Assembly (NCBI RefSeq): GCF_049243985.1
Contig: NC_135371.1
Span: forward strand, 1,513,501-1,577,500
DNA from: Paroedura picta
Lineage: Eukaryota; Chordata; Lepidosauria; Squamata; Gekkonidae
Length of the DNA stretch: 64,000 nucleotides
Reading direction: 5' to 3'
How positions within the stretch are numbered: position 1 is the first letter of the stretch; every line of letters begins with the position of its first letter. Positions 15,900 to 33,427 of the stretch are shown piece after piece. The translations under genes and the position numbers were made by a program. A model generated the notes under the pieces. It saw only the letters and a program-made list of their open reading frames with translations. It was not told the origin of the DNA and ran no database searches.

Positions 15900-17330
15900 T
15901 TCCTTTTTCATTAGTTTTTCCCAAAAAAGCTCTCATGATATACAATCAAAAACGTTTTGCAAATCTAGGAAGGCTGCATATAATTTGGTACCTTTACCAT
16001 TGTGAGTCTTATTGACAAGGTGAGAGAGAATTGCACACTTGTCTATTATAGATTTCCCTTTGCAAAGCCCAGCTTGTTTAGGGTTTAAGATCTTTTGTTT
16101 CACCACCCAAGAAGTCTGTTTGCTAAGAATCTGGCACTTATCTTCCGGGATATTGAGAGCAGACTAATGAGGCAATAGTTGCTTGGTAGTGAATGTTCCA
16201 CTTTTTTATAGCTTGGAACCAGAACTAGGCATCAGGCTGGATCTATTGATCACTGTAAGTAAAGCTACAAGAAGTGTGGACCACCAATCTGGGAAAGCCT
16301 TCAAGATTTCAGGGGGCCTGGCACATGAACCTGCTGCTTTTTAAAGTTTTGACAGATCAATTAAAGGTCTGACTGTCTCTGGTGATTCTGGTGGCCAGGA
16401 TCATGAGCAGCTGAATAAACTAAATGTAAAAATATAAATATTTATTACTATTCAGCTGACGATGGTGACTTTAATAGTGAAAGCTGTTTGAGCATGTAGT
16501 CAGCCAGAATGAGCCCCTAGTTGCTCCTTTTCTATAAGTTCTTCCTCAATGGCTCTCTATAATGTAAATATAAACACAGCATCAAACGTGTATAACATAA
16601 TAAGTGAAATCAGAATAAAGATTTCCATTTATGCATACCTCGATGTGTAGTATTGTCTCAAAAAAATTCTTACCTCAAGGAAAATCAGTGGGACTGATCT
16701 CTATTGCCTAGAGATAAGCTGTCATTGGAGAGGCCCCCCTCAAAACAACCAATTTCCCCTGGGGAGCGGATTGCTATAATCTACATACAAACAATTCCAA
16801 GATATTCCCAGACATCCTAACCCCCTGGTTTATGAATGTTCCCTGAGGTTTGGAGATGGGGCCTGGGGGTGGGCTGGGAAAAGGAGAAAAGACTGGCTGC
16901 CAGCTCCATGTGACCCAATGAGATCTGTGCTCCTCCCCCCTATTTCTTGCTCTAGAGGGGTAGGAGGGCCAGCACCCAGGAGGGCCACAGTGCAGGTGTG
17001 GCCTAGCATCTATTGCATTCCTGGATGCAACGGACTTTGCCTCTAGTCGAGAATAAAATCTTGACTATCCAAAGCATTTCCTGCCTACATGAAATAGTGT
17101 ATTATGGGACAGTTCACGTATAGGATAGATTTGTTTTTAAATGCTTTTGATACTAATGCCCAAAATTGTCTTAGTTGTTTCTGTTACCTGAATTAGTTGT
17201 TCCCACTGTATTTTAAAACAAACTTTTTGCTTATTTTGAATTGTTTTAATTCTTCATTTCAAAGTACTTAGTCACCAACCTCAGGCTATTAGATAATCTG
17301 TACTGTTAATAAATCAGATGAATTTGGGGT
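15900..17330. other. Intergenic B-C, unassigned AT-rich DNA
   Basis: No gene is seen. A Helitron-like 3' terminus is visible at about 17005-17046 (TTGCAT/ATGCAA hairpin, then CTCTAG before T). It resembles the terminus at 50520-50561. The 5' limit of that element is not clear. The remainder shows no recognisable feature. Confidence 0.4.
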
Positions 17331-17332
17331 TT

Positions 17333-18422
17333 CATAGAATCATAGAGTTGGAAGGAACTACCACTAGTCCAACCCCCTGCACTATGCAGGACAAGTGGTA
17401 TCCTCTTCAATCTTGCCTGTCATCAGACTGGAGAGAGGTGAGTAGCAGGGTGCCTCAGGGCTCAGTGCTCGGCCCGGTACTTTTTAACATATTTATTAAT
17501 GATCTAGATGAGGGGGTGGAGGGACTACTCATCAAGTTTGCAGATGACACCAAATTGGGAGGACTGGCAAATACTCCGGAAGATAGAGACAGAGTTCAAC
17601 GAGATCTGAACACAATGAAAAATGGGTAAATGAGAACATGATGCAATTTAATAAAGATAAGTGTAAAGTTCTGCATCTGGGTCAGAAAAATGCAAAGCAT
17701 GCCTACTGGATGGGGGATACGCTTCTAGGTTACACTGTGTGTGAAGGAGACCTTGGGGTACTTATGGATTGTAAACTAAACATGAGCAGGCAGTGTGATG
17801 CAGCGGTAAAAAAGGCAAATGCCATTTTGGGCTGTATCAACAGGGACTGTATCAAAATCACAAGATGTCATAGTCCCATTGTATACGGCACTGGTCAGAC
17901 CACACCTGGAGTACTGTGTGCAGTTCTGGAGGCCTCACTTCAAGAAGGACGTAGATAAAATTGAAAGGGTACAGAGGAGAGCGACGGAGATGATCTGGGG
18001 CCAAGGGACCAAGCCCTATGAAGATAGGTTGAGGGACTTGGGAATGTTCAGCCTGGAGAAAAGGAGGTTGAGAGGGGACATGATAGCCCTCTTTAAGTAT
18101 TTGAAAGGTTGTCACTTGGAGGAGGGCAGGATGCTGTTCCCGTTGGCTGCAGAGGAGAGGACACGCAGTAATGGGTTTAAACTACAAATACAACGATATA
18201 GGCTAGATATCAGGAAAAAAATTTCACAGTCCGAGTAGTTCAGCAGTGGAATAGGCTACCTAAGGAGGTGGTGAGCTCCCCCTCACTGGCAGTCTTCAAG
18301 CAAAGGTTGGATGCACACTTTTCTTGGATGCTTTAGGATGCTTGAGGCTGATCCTGCGTTGAGCAGGGGGTTGGACTAGATGGCCTGTATGGCCCCTTCC
18401 AACTCTATGATTCTAATAAATA
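17333..18422 (+). mobile_element. CR1-type LINE, 3' third
   Basis: It encodes reverse-transcriptase blocks: [20 protein letters not shown] at about 17450, then a FADDTKLGG catalytic block at about 17540. A shifted frame follows to a C-terminal RRATEMIWGQG region at about 17980, and the CR1 3' end (GGACTAGATGGCCTG, CCAACTCTATGATTCT) closes it. A short inverted CR1 3' end sits at 17333-17394, so two copies are joined. At least two frame breaks; inactive. Confidence 0.82.
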
Positions 18423-19784
18423 AGAAGGAAAGCTGGTCCTTCAATGCCAGTGACCCTTGGCCTCTTTGTCAATAAAGTCTTCAGTTTGTTTGCCTTTGTT
18501 CCATTCTGACCATTGGTGGGTTTCTTCTTTTAAAAAAGAGAAGATGGCTTTCCACATTCCCAGAAGGTTCTGGGGCTGGATGAAGCCCAGAAGAACCAAC
18601 AGAGGCCGGGTGAGCTTCCTTTTCTAACGGAGGCAACCATGATGCAAAGTGTCTCAGTCTCTGAGGGAACAGCGTCCATTTTGGAGGGGAAATGGACTTC
18701 CGAGGGGGGACGTGTCAAAAGGCAACCGTCACAGCGGTCCTTGAGCTTCAGAAAGGTGGTGACAGGATTGGTTGCCCCGTTGTACTGTCAGAACTGCACA
18801 AGAAGAAGAAAATAATCTGAATCGGGCCTTTGAATGGGGTATGTTCCCCTCAGCCGGGCTACAGGGATGTCAGCTTCTTCACCAGAGTCTTTGGTCTCCT
18901 GGGAGGAGAGGGCTACTGCTTGGGACAGTCCCTTCCCCCTGGAGGAGCCATTGGTGCACCCTTCCTGCTTGGGGTGGGGCTTAAGAGTGGCAGCTTCTCT
19001 TCTGGAGAGTTGGATTTGATTCCCTGCTCCTCCACAGGCGGCCAGCTGGATGACCTTGGGCTAGTCACAGTCCTGTTAGTGCTGTTGTCACAGGGAGAGG
19101 AAAGGCAATTGTAAGTCGCTTTGGAGCTACTTTGGGTAGTGAAAAGCAGGGTATAAAACCCAACTCTTCTCCATTTCCATTCCACCAGGTCTGATCCCAG
19201 GGTTTAGAAGGGGATGCAGAAGGAAAAGCTCCCCTGAGTTTCCACGATCTAATGATCTCCTTTTTTTCTTGCTGAGCAGTTCTATCAGAGCTCTCTTAGC
19301 CCTGAGCCTCAGGGGAGGGTGAAATATAAATAATAATAATATAGATAATAAACCTACTTCACAAGGTATCTATTGTGGGGAAAGGAAGGGAAAGTACGTA
19401 ATTATAAGCTGCTTTGATACTCCTCCAGGTGTTGAAAAGCAGGATATAAATCTTCATCTTCAAGGCAACCCAGTGGAACAGAATATAGGACGTACAAAGG
19501 TTAGCATCACTCCATAGAGGCAAGAAAGTATAGTTGCCAACTCTGAGAAGGGGGGGGGGGTTTCTGGAGCTCGGGGAGGGACCTGGGGGGGATAGAAACT
19601 CCCTTCCATGGGAGCTGCTTCCTCCAGGGGAGTGGATCTCTGCGGTCTGGAGATCACTTATGCCGGGAGATCTCCCGTCTCCACCTGGAGGTGCCACAAA
19701 TCTGAAAGAGATTCTGCAGCCACCTAGGAAAGGAGGATCCGTTCAAGTCATCCTCCCTGGCGGCGTCCTAAAGCAGCTCCCCGA
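18423..19784. other. Upstream region of gene C, SINE-rich
   Basis: Contains two plus-strand MIR/tRNA-type SINE fragments (about 19000-19178 and 19275-19462; landmarks GGATGACCTTGGGCTAGTCAC and a TAAGCTGCTTTG-like tail). A diverged copy of a reptilian repeat (TCCATGGGAGCTGCTTCC, TCTGGAGATCACTTATG) lies at 19540-19700. No gene is seen. Confidence 0.5.
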
Positions 19785-19823
19785 AAGGGTTAAGGAGACC
19801 GAGTCCCTGTTCCTAGAGCGGCC
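19785..19823 (+). promoter_or_regulatory. Shared cluster promoter element, gene C
   Basis: AAGGGTTAAGGAGAC, CGAGTC and CCTAGAGCGGCC lie in the same order and spacing as in gene B. A candidate exon-1 end aligned with gene B (CCAACCG) occurs at 19900, but the donor there is GTGCAG, weaker than GTAAGG in B. It lies 654 bp upstream of the start codon of gene C. Confidence 0.6.
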
Positions 19824-20044
19824 TCCGACAGGAAGGCCGGGGGCGTGGCCAGAGGGACTTGCGGCTTCTGGCTGGGCCTCCCAGGCGGGCCATCCAACCG
19901 GTGCAGCAGGAGGGAGGGGAGGGGAGGGGAGGGGAGGCTGCCCGGTCGAGGAGGACCAGTGTTGGGCCCCGTCGCTCCGCCCACCCTGCAGGACGCTTCA
20001 TTCCTTCCTTCCCTTCCTTCCTTTCTTCCTATCCACCATATCTT

Positions 20045-20292
20045 CCTGTAGCGGTTAGGACTTCTAATCTGGCATGCCAGGTTCAATTCTGCGCTCCCCC
20101 ACATGCAGCCAGCTGGGTGACCTTGGGCTCGCCATGGCACTGATAAAACTGTTCTGATTGAGCAGTTCTCTCAGAGCTCTCTCAGCCTCACCCACCACAC
20201 AGGGTGTCTGTTGTGGGGAGAGGAAAGGGAAGGCGACCGTAAGCCGCTTTGAGTAAAGAAAAGCGGCATATAAGAACCAACTCTTCTTCTCT
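20045..20292 (+). mobile_element. MIR/CORE-like tRNA SINE
   Basis: It has a tRNA-like head (GTAGCGGTTAGGACTTCTAA, GGTTCAATTCTGC B box), a core with GGGTGACCTTGGGCTCGCC and CACAGGGTGTCTGTTG, and the tail TAAGCCGCTTTGAG with AAAGCGGCATATAAGAACC. It runs into a TTCC microsatellite, probably its expanded tail. Confidence 0.75.
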
Positions 20293-20391
20293 TTCCTTCC
20301 TTCCTTCCTTCCTTCCTTCCTTCCTTCCTTCCTTCCTTCCTTCCTTCCTTCCTTCCTTCCTTCCTTCCTTCCTTCCTTCCTTCCTTCCCTG
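20293..20391. repeat. (TTCC)n microsatellite
   Basis: About 24 nearly perfect tetranucleotide repeats lie 86 bp upstream of the start codon of gene C, at the end of a SINE. The reading frames across it are low-complexity and not coding. Confidence 0.95.
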
Positions 20392-20476
20392 GGCCCGGAG
20401 CTCCCTGCCCCCTTGGGTGCCCCGGAGGCCGAGCGGGCTCTGCAGGAGGGAGGGAGGCTGTGGACCGAGCAGGGCT

Positions 20477-26990
<6,514 letters not shown>

Positions 26991-27124
26991 TATGTTAGAG
27001 TTTGGTAGGGCAGACTTTAATAAACGCAGAGACATGATGAGGACAAGAGTGATGGAAGAGCACCAATGAGGGTAAAAATATTCCTCCTTAGTAAAAAATA
27101 TTCCACCTTAGTGTCTGGATTCCT

Positions 27125-27205
27125 CAAGGCGGTGGGTCGTCAACCAGCTCTCCCCCACCCCCGGAAGCGGTCCTCAACCTGGAAAAGGTTGGGGACCGCT
27201 GCCTT
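27125..27205. mobile_element. hAT-like terminal fragment
   Basis: GGTCCTCAACCTGG and AAGGTTGGGGACCGCTGCC resemble the inverted termini of the Charlie-like element at 5597-5962, here joined with little interior. It is a short, low-information copy. Confidence 0.4.
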
Positions 27206-27284
27206 AGAAGATTGTGGAAAGTTTGAAAAGGAGAATTATTGGTGGGCAGCCACAAAAAGAAGAAGTCTCAAAGTGGATTCCAGT

Positions 27285-27585
27285 CGCCTTCCCTTTCCTC
27301 TCCCCACAACAGACACCCTGTGAGGGAGGTGAGGCTGAGAGAGCCCTGATATTAATGGAGAAGAGTTGGTTCTTATATGCCACTTTTCTCTACCCAAAGG
27401 AGGCTCAAAGCGGATTACAGTCGCCTTCCCTATCCTCTCCCCACAACAGACACCCTGTGAGGTGGGTGAGGCTGAGAGAGCCCTGAGATTCCTGCTCGGT
27501 CAGAACAGTTTTATCAGTGCCCTGGCGAGCCCAAGGTCACCCAGCTGGCTGCATGTGGGGGAGTGCAGAATCAAACCCAGCAAAA
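27285..27585 (-). mobile_element. Two nested MIR/CORE-like tRNA SINE copies
   Basis: A partial copy (27285-27357) is followed by a longer minus-strand one (27358-27585). Both carry CACAACAGACACCCTGTGAG and AGGCTGAGAGAGCCCTGA. The second continues to GCCCAAGGTCACCCAGCTGG and a GAATCAAACC B-box remnant. Confidence 0.7.
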
Positions 27586-27794
27586 GGACAAGCAGCCTTC
27601 AGAGACAAAGATCCTTGGTGAAAATGAGGCGACAGCATATGCGGGGGGGGGGGGGGCATGCAGGGGAGCAGCACCTAACAGCCAGCAGGATGGCCACCCA
27701 ACAGTAAATGCAGCTGATTGAATCGTTCCTTACAATTTAAACGAATACCCGCCCTGCTTGAAACTAACCCAAAAGTTAAAACCAACCATGGGGC

Positions 27795-27826
27795 GCACAC
27801 ACTCACACACACACACACACACACAA
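27795..27826. repeat. (CA)n microsatellite
   Basis: About 14 CA units with one interruption, in convergent intergenic DNA. No coding role is seen. Confidence 0.9.
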
Positions 27827-28314
27827 AAAGGGAGAACACAGTTGTGTGACAGTATCTGCTTTTTCTCACTGAATACAGAACAGCTCATTCAGCATTTCAA
27901 TTATTATTAAATCCTGGAGGCAAAGTGAGTTGCACCCAGGAATACGAGGGGCGCGAACCCTTGCGCCTGCACCGTGACCCTCCTCCCCTCCCCTCCCCTC
28001 CCCTCCCTGCTCCAGATCCAGGGTGGCAAAGAGGTGAAAGAGGAGCACACTCCAATCACAAGAGCTTGTTTTAAATTGTGACTCCTCCTCCATATGGGGA
28101 GCCGGCTGGGTTGCCAACCTCCAGGTGGGGGCCTGGAAACCATCAGGAACATGAAAGACAGAGAAAGAGACAGAGAAAGATAGAGGGGGAGGGGAAGGAG
28201 GGGGGGAAAGAAAGCCTCAGTTCAACTGGGGAGAATAGCTGTTTTGGAGGGGCACTGTCCTTCCTACTCCCACCCCCATGCAACAGGTCTACATGGTCAT
28301 CACCACTGTCCCCA

Positions 28315-28640
28315 CCTTTCCATCCAACCCCACATCTTCTGAAGGCCAGGCCATGGACAGGTGGGCCGCCACCTTCCCACCCCCCAAATCTTCCAGATAT
28401 CAGGCCAGGAAGGCTGTGGGGGTGGGTTGCCCCCTTCCTTCCCCTCGGATCTCCCAAAGGCAAGGCTGCTCAGGGAAGGCGACAGGGAATGGGCTACCTC
28501 CTTTCCATCCTCCCCCATCTCCCAAAGGGCAGGCTGTGAGGTTTTGCCTCCTTCCTGCCCCCCTCCCCCATGTATCCAAAGGCCAAGCTGCCCAGGGAAG
28601 GCCAGGGAGATGGGCTGCCTCCTTCTGCAGGGGGCTTCAC
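28315..28640. repeat. Degenerate minisatellite
   Basis: Four to five imperfect units of about 55-75 bp share CAAAGG(C)CAGGCTG, CAGGGAAGGC and GGGCTGCCTCCTT. No gene is supported; the open frames here are compositional. Confidence 0.55.
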
Positions 28641-30122
28641 CCTCCCCGAGGGGTCTCTTTGCCCAGCCAGCCTCACTGCGGAGGAGAACGGTCCGGAAAG
28701 GGAAGCTGAGGGGATGCGGAGCGATCCCTGACTCTGTGCTGGGAGAGGCTGTCTTGTGATCCCTGAGAACCCCCAGGAGGCAGCAGGGGGGTTTGTGGCT
28801 GGGCTCACTGGCTTGAGCCCCACAGAGCATTACCCAGACATGGGCTGTGCTGCTCCTTCCTGAGAGGCGACTTTGCCCGGGGGAGGGTGGGGAGGGTGGA
28901 TTTGGGGTGGCAGGACTGCCCCTTTGGAAAGCCATGCCAGAGTGGGGAGAACTTACCAGACATCCAATGCGCAACCTGCCTGGCCTGGAATAGATATTTT
29001 AGAACCACATTTGCCATGATTTGGACATTTGGGCTCACAGTTCTGTGGTGTCCCCATAGTTCTGGTCTTGGTTCCTGTGCAGGCAACTGGCAAGTGTCGC
29101 TGTGTGCTACGTGGCTGTAGTGTGATGCCCACCCCCCTGAGCTCTCTGTCTTCCTTTGTCATCTCTATTTTCTGGCCGCTTCATTTCAGTTTGAATCCAG
29201 GGGTGCCTTTAAGACCAGCAAAGTTTACTTCCAGGTATCAGCTTTCGTGTGCAGGCCCACTTCATCAGATATTTGTACCTGACAAAATGTGCATGCACAT
29301 ACCTTGCATAAAATGTTGTTGGTCTTGAAGGTGCCACTGGACTCCAACTGCAAACAAGGGGCTGATTGCGCATCTCTTTTTTCCTCATCTCTGTAGAGAT
29401 TTGCCAAATTTGGTCTCTGCTCTTTGCTGTTGGGCACACCCAGGCCGGGCAGGGTCAAAAGGTTCCATCTCTGGTCTCTGTGCAATCACCAGAAGGACAG
29501 GGCTCCTGCAATCAGCTGACCTCCAGGGTCAGTTGCCTGTGTGAAGATTAAGGGATACAGCATCTTGTACTCTGATGATAACAACGGAACGTGTACATAG
29601 CTATAAGTATTGTGAAGCTTTTTTTCTGAGCTGTAAAACTGAATAAAAAGCTCAGGAGAAAGATCGCGCTGAGCAAGCCAGCCCAGGGAGAGAAGCAGGC
29701 CTTGTGTCTGTCATTACTTCACATCTTGTAGAATACTTTTCTCACGTGGAATGCAGCGCTGTTTCCTGCAGACGTTCCCAGAGACCTCAATGGCAGCCCC
29801 ATTCTGCCTCTCTCATAGACCTAGGCCCATGACTCAGCAATAAGAGCATCTGCATGGCCTGCAGAAGGTCACAGGTTCAATTCCTTTCATCTCCAAAACA
29901 GCAACAAATACTCGAACTGAAATACTGGAGTAGGGGAAGAAGAGCTGTTTTTCGATACCCTGAGAGCAAGCCCATTGGCTAATGCAAGCCACTCACAATG
30001 GAACAAATAGTTGAGATGCCTTCACCCATTTCTAGATCTCCAAAATGCTGAATGAGTCTGAATGCTTTCCGGGTACTCAAGTCACATTGCTGGAGCAAGA
30101 CAATAAAATAGTAAGAGGCATG
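28641..30122. other. Convergent intergenic region, part 1
   Basis: No gene is seen. At 29195-29355 is a fragment of the foldback repeat with GTGCCTTTAAGACCAGCAA and, inverted, TTGTTGGTCTTGAAGGTGCC. The rest is unassigned. Confidence 0.45.
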
Positions 30123-30130
30123 CTCTAATG

Positions 30131-30266
30131 CAGGGGTAGTCAAACTGCGGCCCTCCAGATGTCCATGGACTACAATTCCCACGAGCCCCTGCCAGCGAAT
30201 GCTGGCAGGGGCTTGTGGGAATTGTAGTCCATGGACATCTGGAGGGCCGTAGTTTGACTACCCCTG
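30131..30266. mobile_element. Palindromic hAT-type MITE (copy 3)
   Basis: Same family as copy 2, with an exact 8-bp target duplication CTCTAATG at 30123-30130 and 30267-30274. Confidence 0.88.
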
Positions 30267-30674
30267 CTCTAATGTGACTCTGAGGCTGAGTGTCGGGGTC
30301 CTACAAGGGTCTCCCTTTAGAATCTCAGCACTGGGCAAGGGTCTCCTGCTCAGCTAGGATCAGCAAAGGAAGGCGGAAGCATCGGGGTCCTGCCCACTCT
30401 GCTAGCTGCCTGCTCTAGCTTCGTGCAGGGGTTCATGAGCGGAGATGTTCAGCCTGCAGATGGGATGCAGAGTTATGACTGGGAAGAAGGATCATAGGTT
30501 TTGTTTTCATTCCTTAGATATGTCATAGGCCTTTAGGTGGTGATAGTCTTTCCCTGTAGGCAGATGTTCTAGATTCTAAAGCTGTGTACCAATTTAAAAA
30601 GACCTGGTCACTTTTGAGAACTCAGACCGCGCTCAGAGTGCTCCTCTCAAGTTGTTCTGTCGTTTGTGGGTGCC

Positions 30675-30676
<2 letters not shown>

Positions 30677-30717
<41 letters not shown>
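30677..30717. repeat. (GA)n microsatellite
   Basis: About 20 perfect GA dinucleotides. Intergenic. Confidence 0.95.
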
Positions 30718-30718
<1 letters not shown>

Positions 30719-31367
30719 CTTCATGTGCCCCAATCTGCAGATAAACAGAAGGGCACTATTCCAGTTTGGGTGGTGACAGACTGAACTTAGGGCAAGGGGG
30801 AGAGGCAGCCTCACTCCATGAGCCTCCTCAGAAGCCTGTATTTTTCAGACACGATCTTGCTCTTCAGGGGATTAAAGCAGCAGCATATAAATTCCCTAAA
30901 TAACCCCCAAACAAACGGGAAATTGAGCATGGCTTCAGGTGACTGTTGCCGGGAGACGATGGCCAATGGAAGAAATAGAAACTTCCAGAAGGGAGAGATG
31001 CAAAATTGGCCCTAATTGTAGAAATCTCTCCCGGGTTCCCCCTTAGACCTCTTTGTTCTAAACTGAGAAGTCCCCAACAGCCTTTTGTCCTCCTGGGGTT
31101 AAGGTGACCAGACCTGCACACAGTGTTCCAGATGAGGACACACCATTGATCTACATGGATCATGTAGTTCTGTATATAATGTGGAACTGGCTTCGGCACA
31201 ATAGAGGCAGGTGCAGTGACAAAAAGTAGGGGAATTGGAAACCTCCCAGTAGCGACAAACTTTATCAACAAATTCCTCTATTTGTAACAACGAGCTGCTT
31301 CTACACCCCTACAGGGGGCAGAGTCAGGATGGTGTAGTACTGAAGAGTTCCTGACTAGACTCCAGAG

Positions 31368-31503
31368 CAGGGGTAGTCAAACTGCGGCCCTCCAGATGTC
31401 TGTGGACTACAATTCCCAGGAGCCCCTGCCAGCGAATGCTGGCAGGGGCTCCTGGGAATTGTAGTCCATGGACATCTGGAGGGCCGCAGTTTGACTACCC
31501 CTG
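31368..31503. mobile_element. Palindromic hAT-type MITE (copy 4)
   Basis: Both ends are complete (CAGGGGTAGTCAAACTGC and its complement). The 8-bp flanks CTCCAGAG/CTCTAGAA match at six positions. The arms are nearly identical. Confidence 0.85.
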
Positions 31504-31699
31504 CTCTAGAAGGTCCAGGTTCGAGTCCCACTTCTGCCCATGAAATCTGCAAGCGGACTTGGGCACCAGACGGTTCACTGAGGACTCCGACAGAAGGGTC
31601 GGTCTTACATGACTGGATCTGGAATATGCTTTAATCAATGGATAAACATGCAACACCACAGTCAAACTTGCCCCTCTGGTTTAAGTTTCTTCCAAAGAG

Positions 31700-32225
31700 T
31701 TCATGAAAGATTTTATTTCTTATTTAGTACATATTTCACATCAAAATCTTAGAATGGGGTTCCCACAGTTACAATTTTATCAGTCATTATTAATTTTTGT
31801 TTTTGTGGAGAACCCACAGTGGAGGATTTGGTACATTTTATTCTGTCCTTTGTATTCAGATCCAAGACCCAAATTCGTGGACAAGATTCGAATAGGCTGC
31901 AATTCATTATCCAATTTGGACAAATTGGTTTCCTTGCTTTCTAACATTAACTCTTCAGTCACTGACAACATGTCGCTTTTTCCCTTGGCTGCTACGAAAT
32001 TCAGGAAAAATTTACTTCTTCTGAAGGCATACCATCTGGCTCTTGGGTTTTATGATGTCTTATCATTCTCATTGTCTACAAATATCAAATTTAACCTAGA
32101 TCTAAATGACATGTTTTTTAACTGTAGTGTGTTAAGTTTGATACCTGGAGGGAAATGACTCTTTGTTACATTTATCTGCATCTATTTTTACTTGCAGTAG
32201 CTTTTGGCTCCATGCAATAAATCTG
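31700..32225 (+). mobile_element. Probable LINE ORF2 C-terminal fragment
   Basis: An open stretch of about 150 codons resembles the distal end of some LINE ORF2 proteins (FCPLYSDPRPKF, then LLLLKAYHLALGF), followed by a short AATAAATCTGACTGACTAAC tail. There is no catalytic domain. The family assignment is tentative and no host gene is supported. Confidence 0.4.
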
Positions 32226-32669
32226 ACTGACTAACTGCAGGCTAAGTCTGGGCCGGTCACTCATTCTCCAGGTAACCTACCTCTCGGAACACATGCTGTT
32301 GTTAGGAGACAACAACATTTAAGCTGCTTTGGGTCTGTGCTGGGTGGGGATAAAAGTGGTCTGTTATGTTTACTATAAATAAAAACTGGCCTGCGATTTT
32401 GTGTCCAGGGTAATTGCTTTTTCCAGTATAACGGCTGCCCTTAAGGCAAGAGGCAGAACGGCTCATTCAGTACTCAGACCATTATTAAATACCACGAGAG
32501 GAACAGGCAGGGCAGAGAACATAACCGAGCAACATATTCTATTAATCCTAAAAGCCTGTAACGGATGTGTTCATAGGGTAGGACAAATAACTCACATTTT
32601 ACAATAAATAATATTTCCAAATATTTCAGCTGTGAACTGAATATGTTTTAACCCACACCACTATGGCGG

Positions 32670-32925
32670 GGAAAGGTTCCTGTTGGCAGCAGAGGGCAGG
32701 ACCTGCAGTAATAGGTTTAAACTACGTGTAGAATGATATTGGCTGGGGATCAGGGGGAAATTACAGTCAGAGTAGTTAAGCACTGGAATGGGCTGCCTAA
32801 GGAGGTGGCCTTCAAGCAGCGGCTGGACAGAGACTTACTCTGGATGCTTGAGGTTTATCCTGCATTGAGCACGGGGTTGAACTAGATGGCCAGGATGGCC
32901 CCTTCCCACCCTGGGATTCTAGGAC
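32670..32925 (+). mobile_element. CR1-type LINE 3' end
   Basis: Landmarks AGTTAAGCACTGGAATGGGC, GGCTGGACAGAGACTTAC and TGAACTAGATGGCCAGGATG define a truncated CR1. It splits DNA homologous to the 3' flank of genes F and G. Confidence 0.75.
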
Positions 32926-32979
32926 TACAAGAGCTGTACAATACAGGCCTGATTTAACAGTAGGGTAGGTGTTGAGGCT

Positions 32980-33427
32980 GGAGATCTTGCACCACTAGAA
33001 ATATTTGCAAGGTTTACCTCCTTTGTGAATTCTTTGATGCAAAATGTTAGCATTTATTTTATTTATCCCCTGAGTATTACTTATCCGAGGATTGGGTGGC
33101 AGCAAGGCAAGGGATGCTCAGAGATTATTTGCCATTGTGTGCCTCTGTGTCATACCCCCAAGTGTTTCAACTCAAATCCTTGGGAGATCACCCATACAAA
33201 TACTAGACAGGGTCAACCGTGGTCAGCTTCCAAGATCTGACAGGATCAGACTTGCCTGGGCTATCCAAGCAAATACCTATATCTTAGTTGTATCTTAAGA
33301 TATGGCTTTTGAGTGAAACTTCTTCCACATTCCAATTGTTTATATGGTTCCTTCTCCCTTGGTGTGAAGTCATTGATGAGCAGTTAAGCTGCCACTACAA
33401 GGAAAGGTCTTTGAATACTCCAAGGAT
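32980..33427 (-). other. 3' flank of gene D with a 5S-derived SINE
   Basis: 32980-33060 resembles 60300-60375 downstream of gene G (ATCTTGCACCACTAGAAATA). At about 33090-33275 lies a minus-strand 5S-rRNA-type SINE (GGGAGATCACCCATACAAAT, GGTCAGCTTCCAAGATCTGA). Decayed finger sequence precedes the stop codon of gene D. Confidence 0.6.

Noticed and set aside
20249-20476. N-terminal extension of gene C through the TTCC repeat
   Set aside because: The frame is open upstream of 20477 only as Ser/Phe/Leu/Pro repeats within a SINE tail. The sister genes start at the MR position.
32401-32607. Small open frame with no family resemblance
   Set aside because: No domain, start context or paralogue. It lies in 3' flanking DNA shared with gene F.
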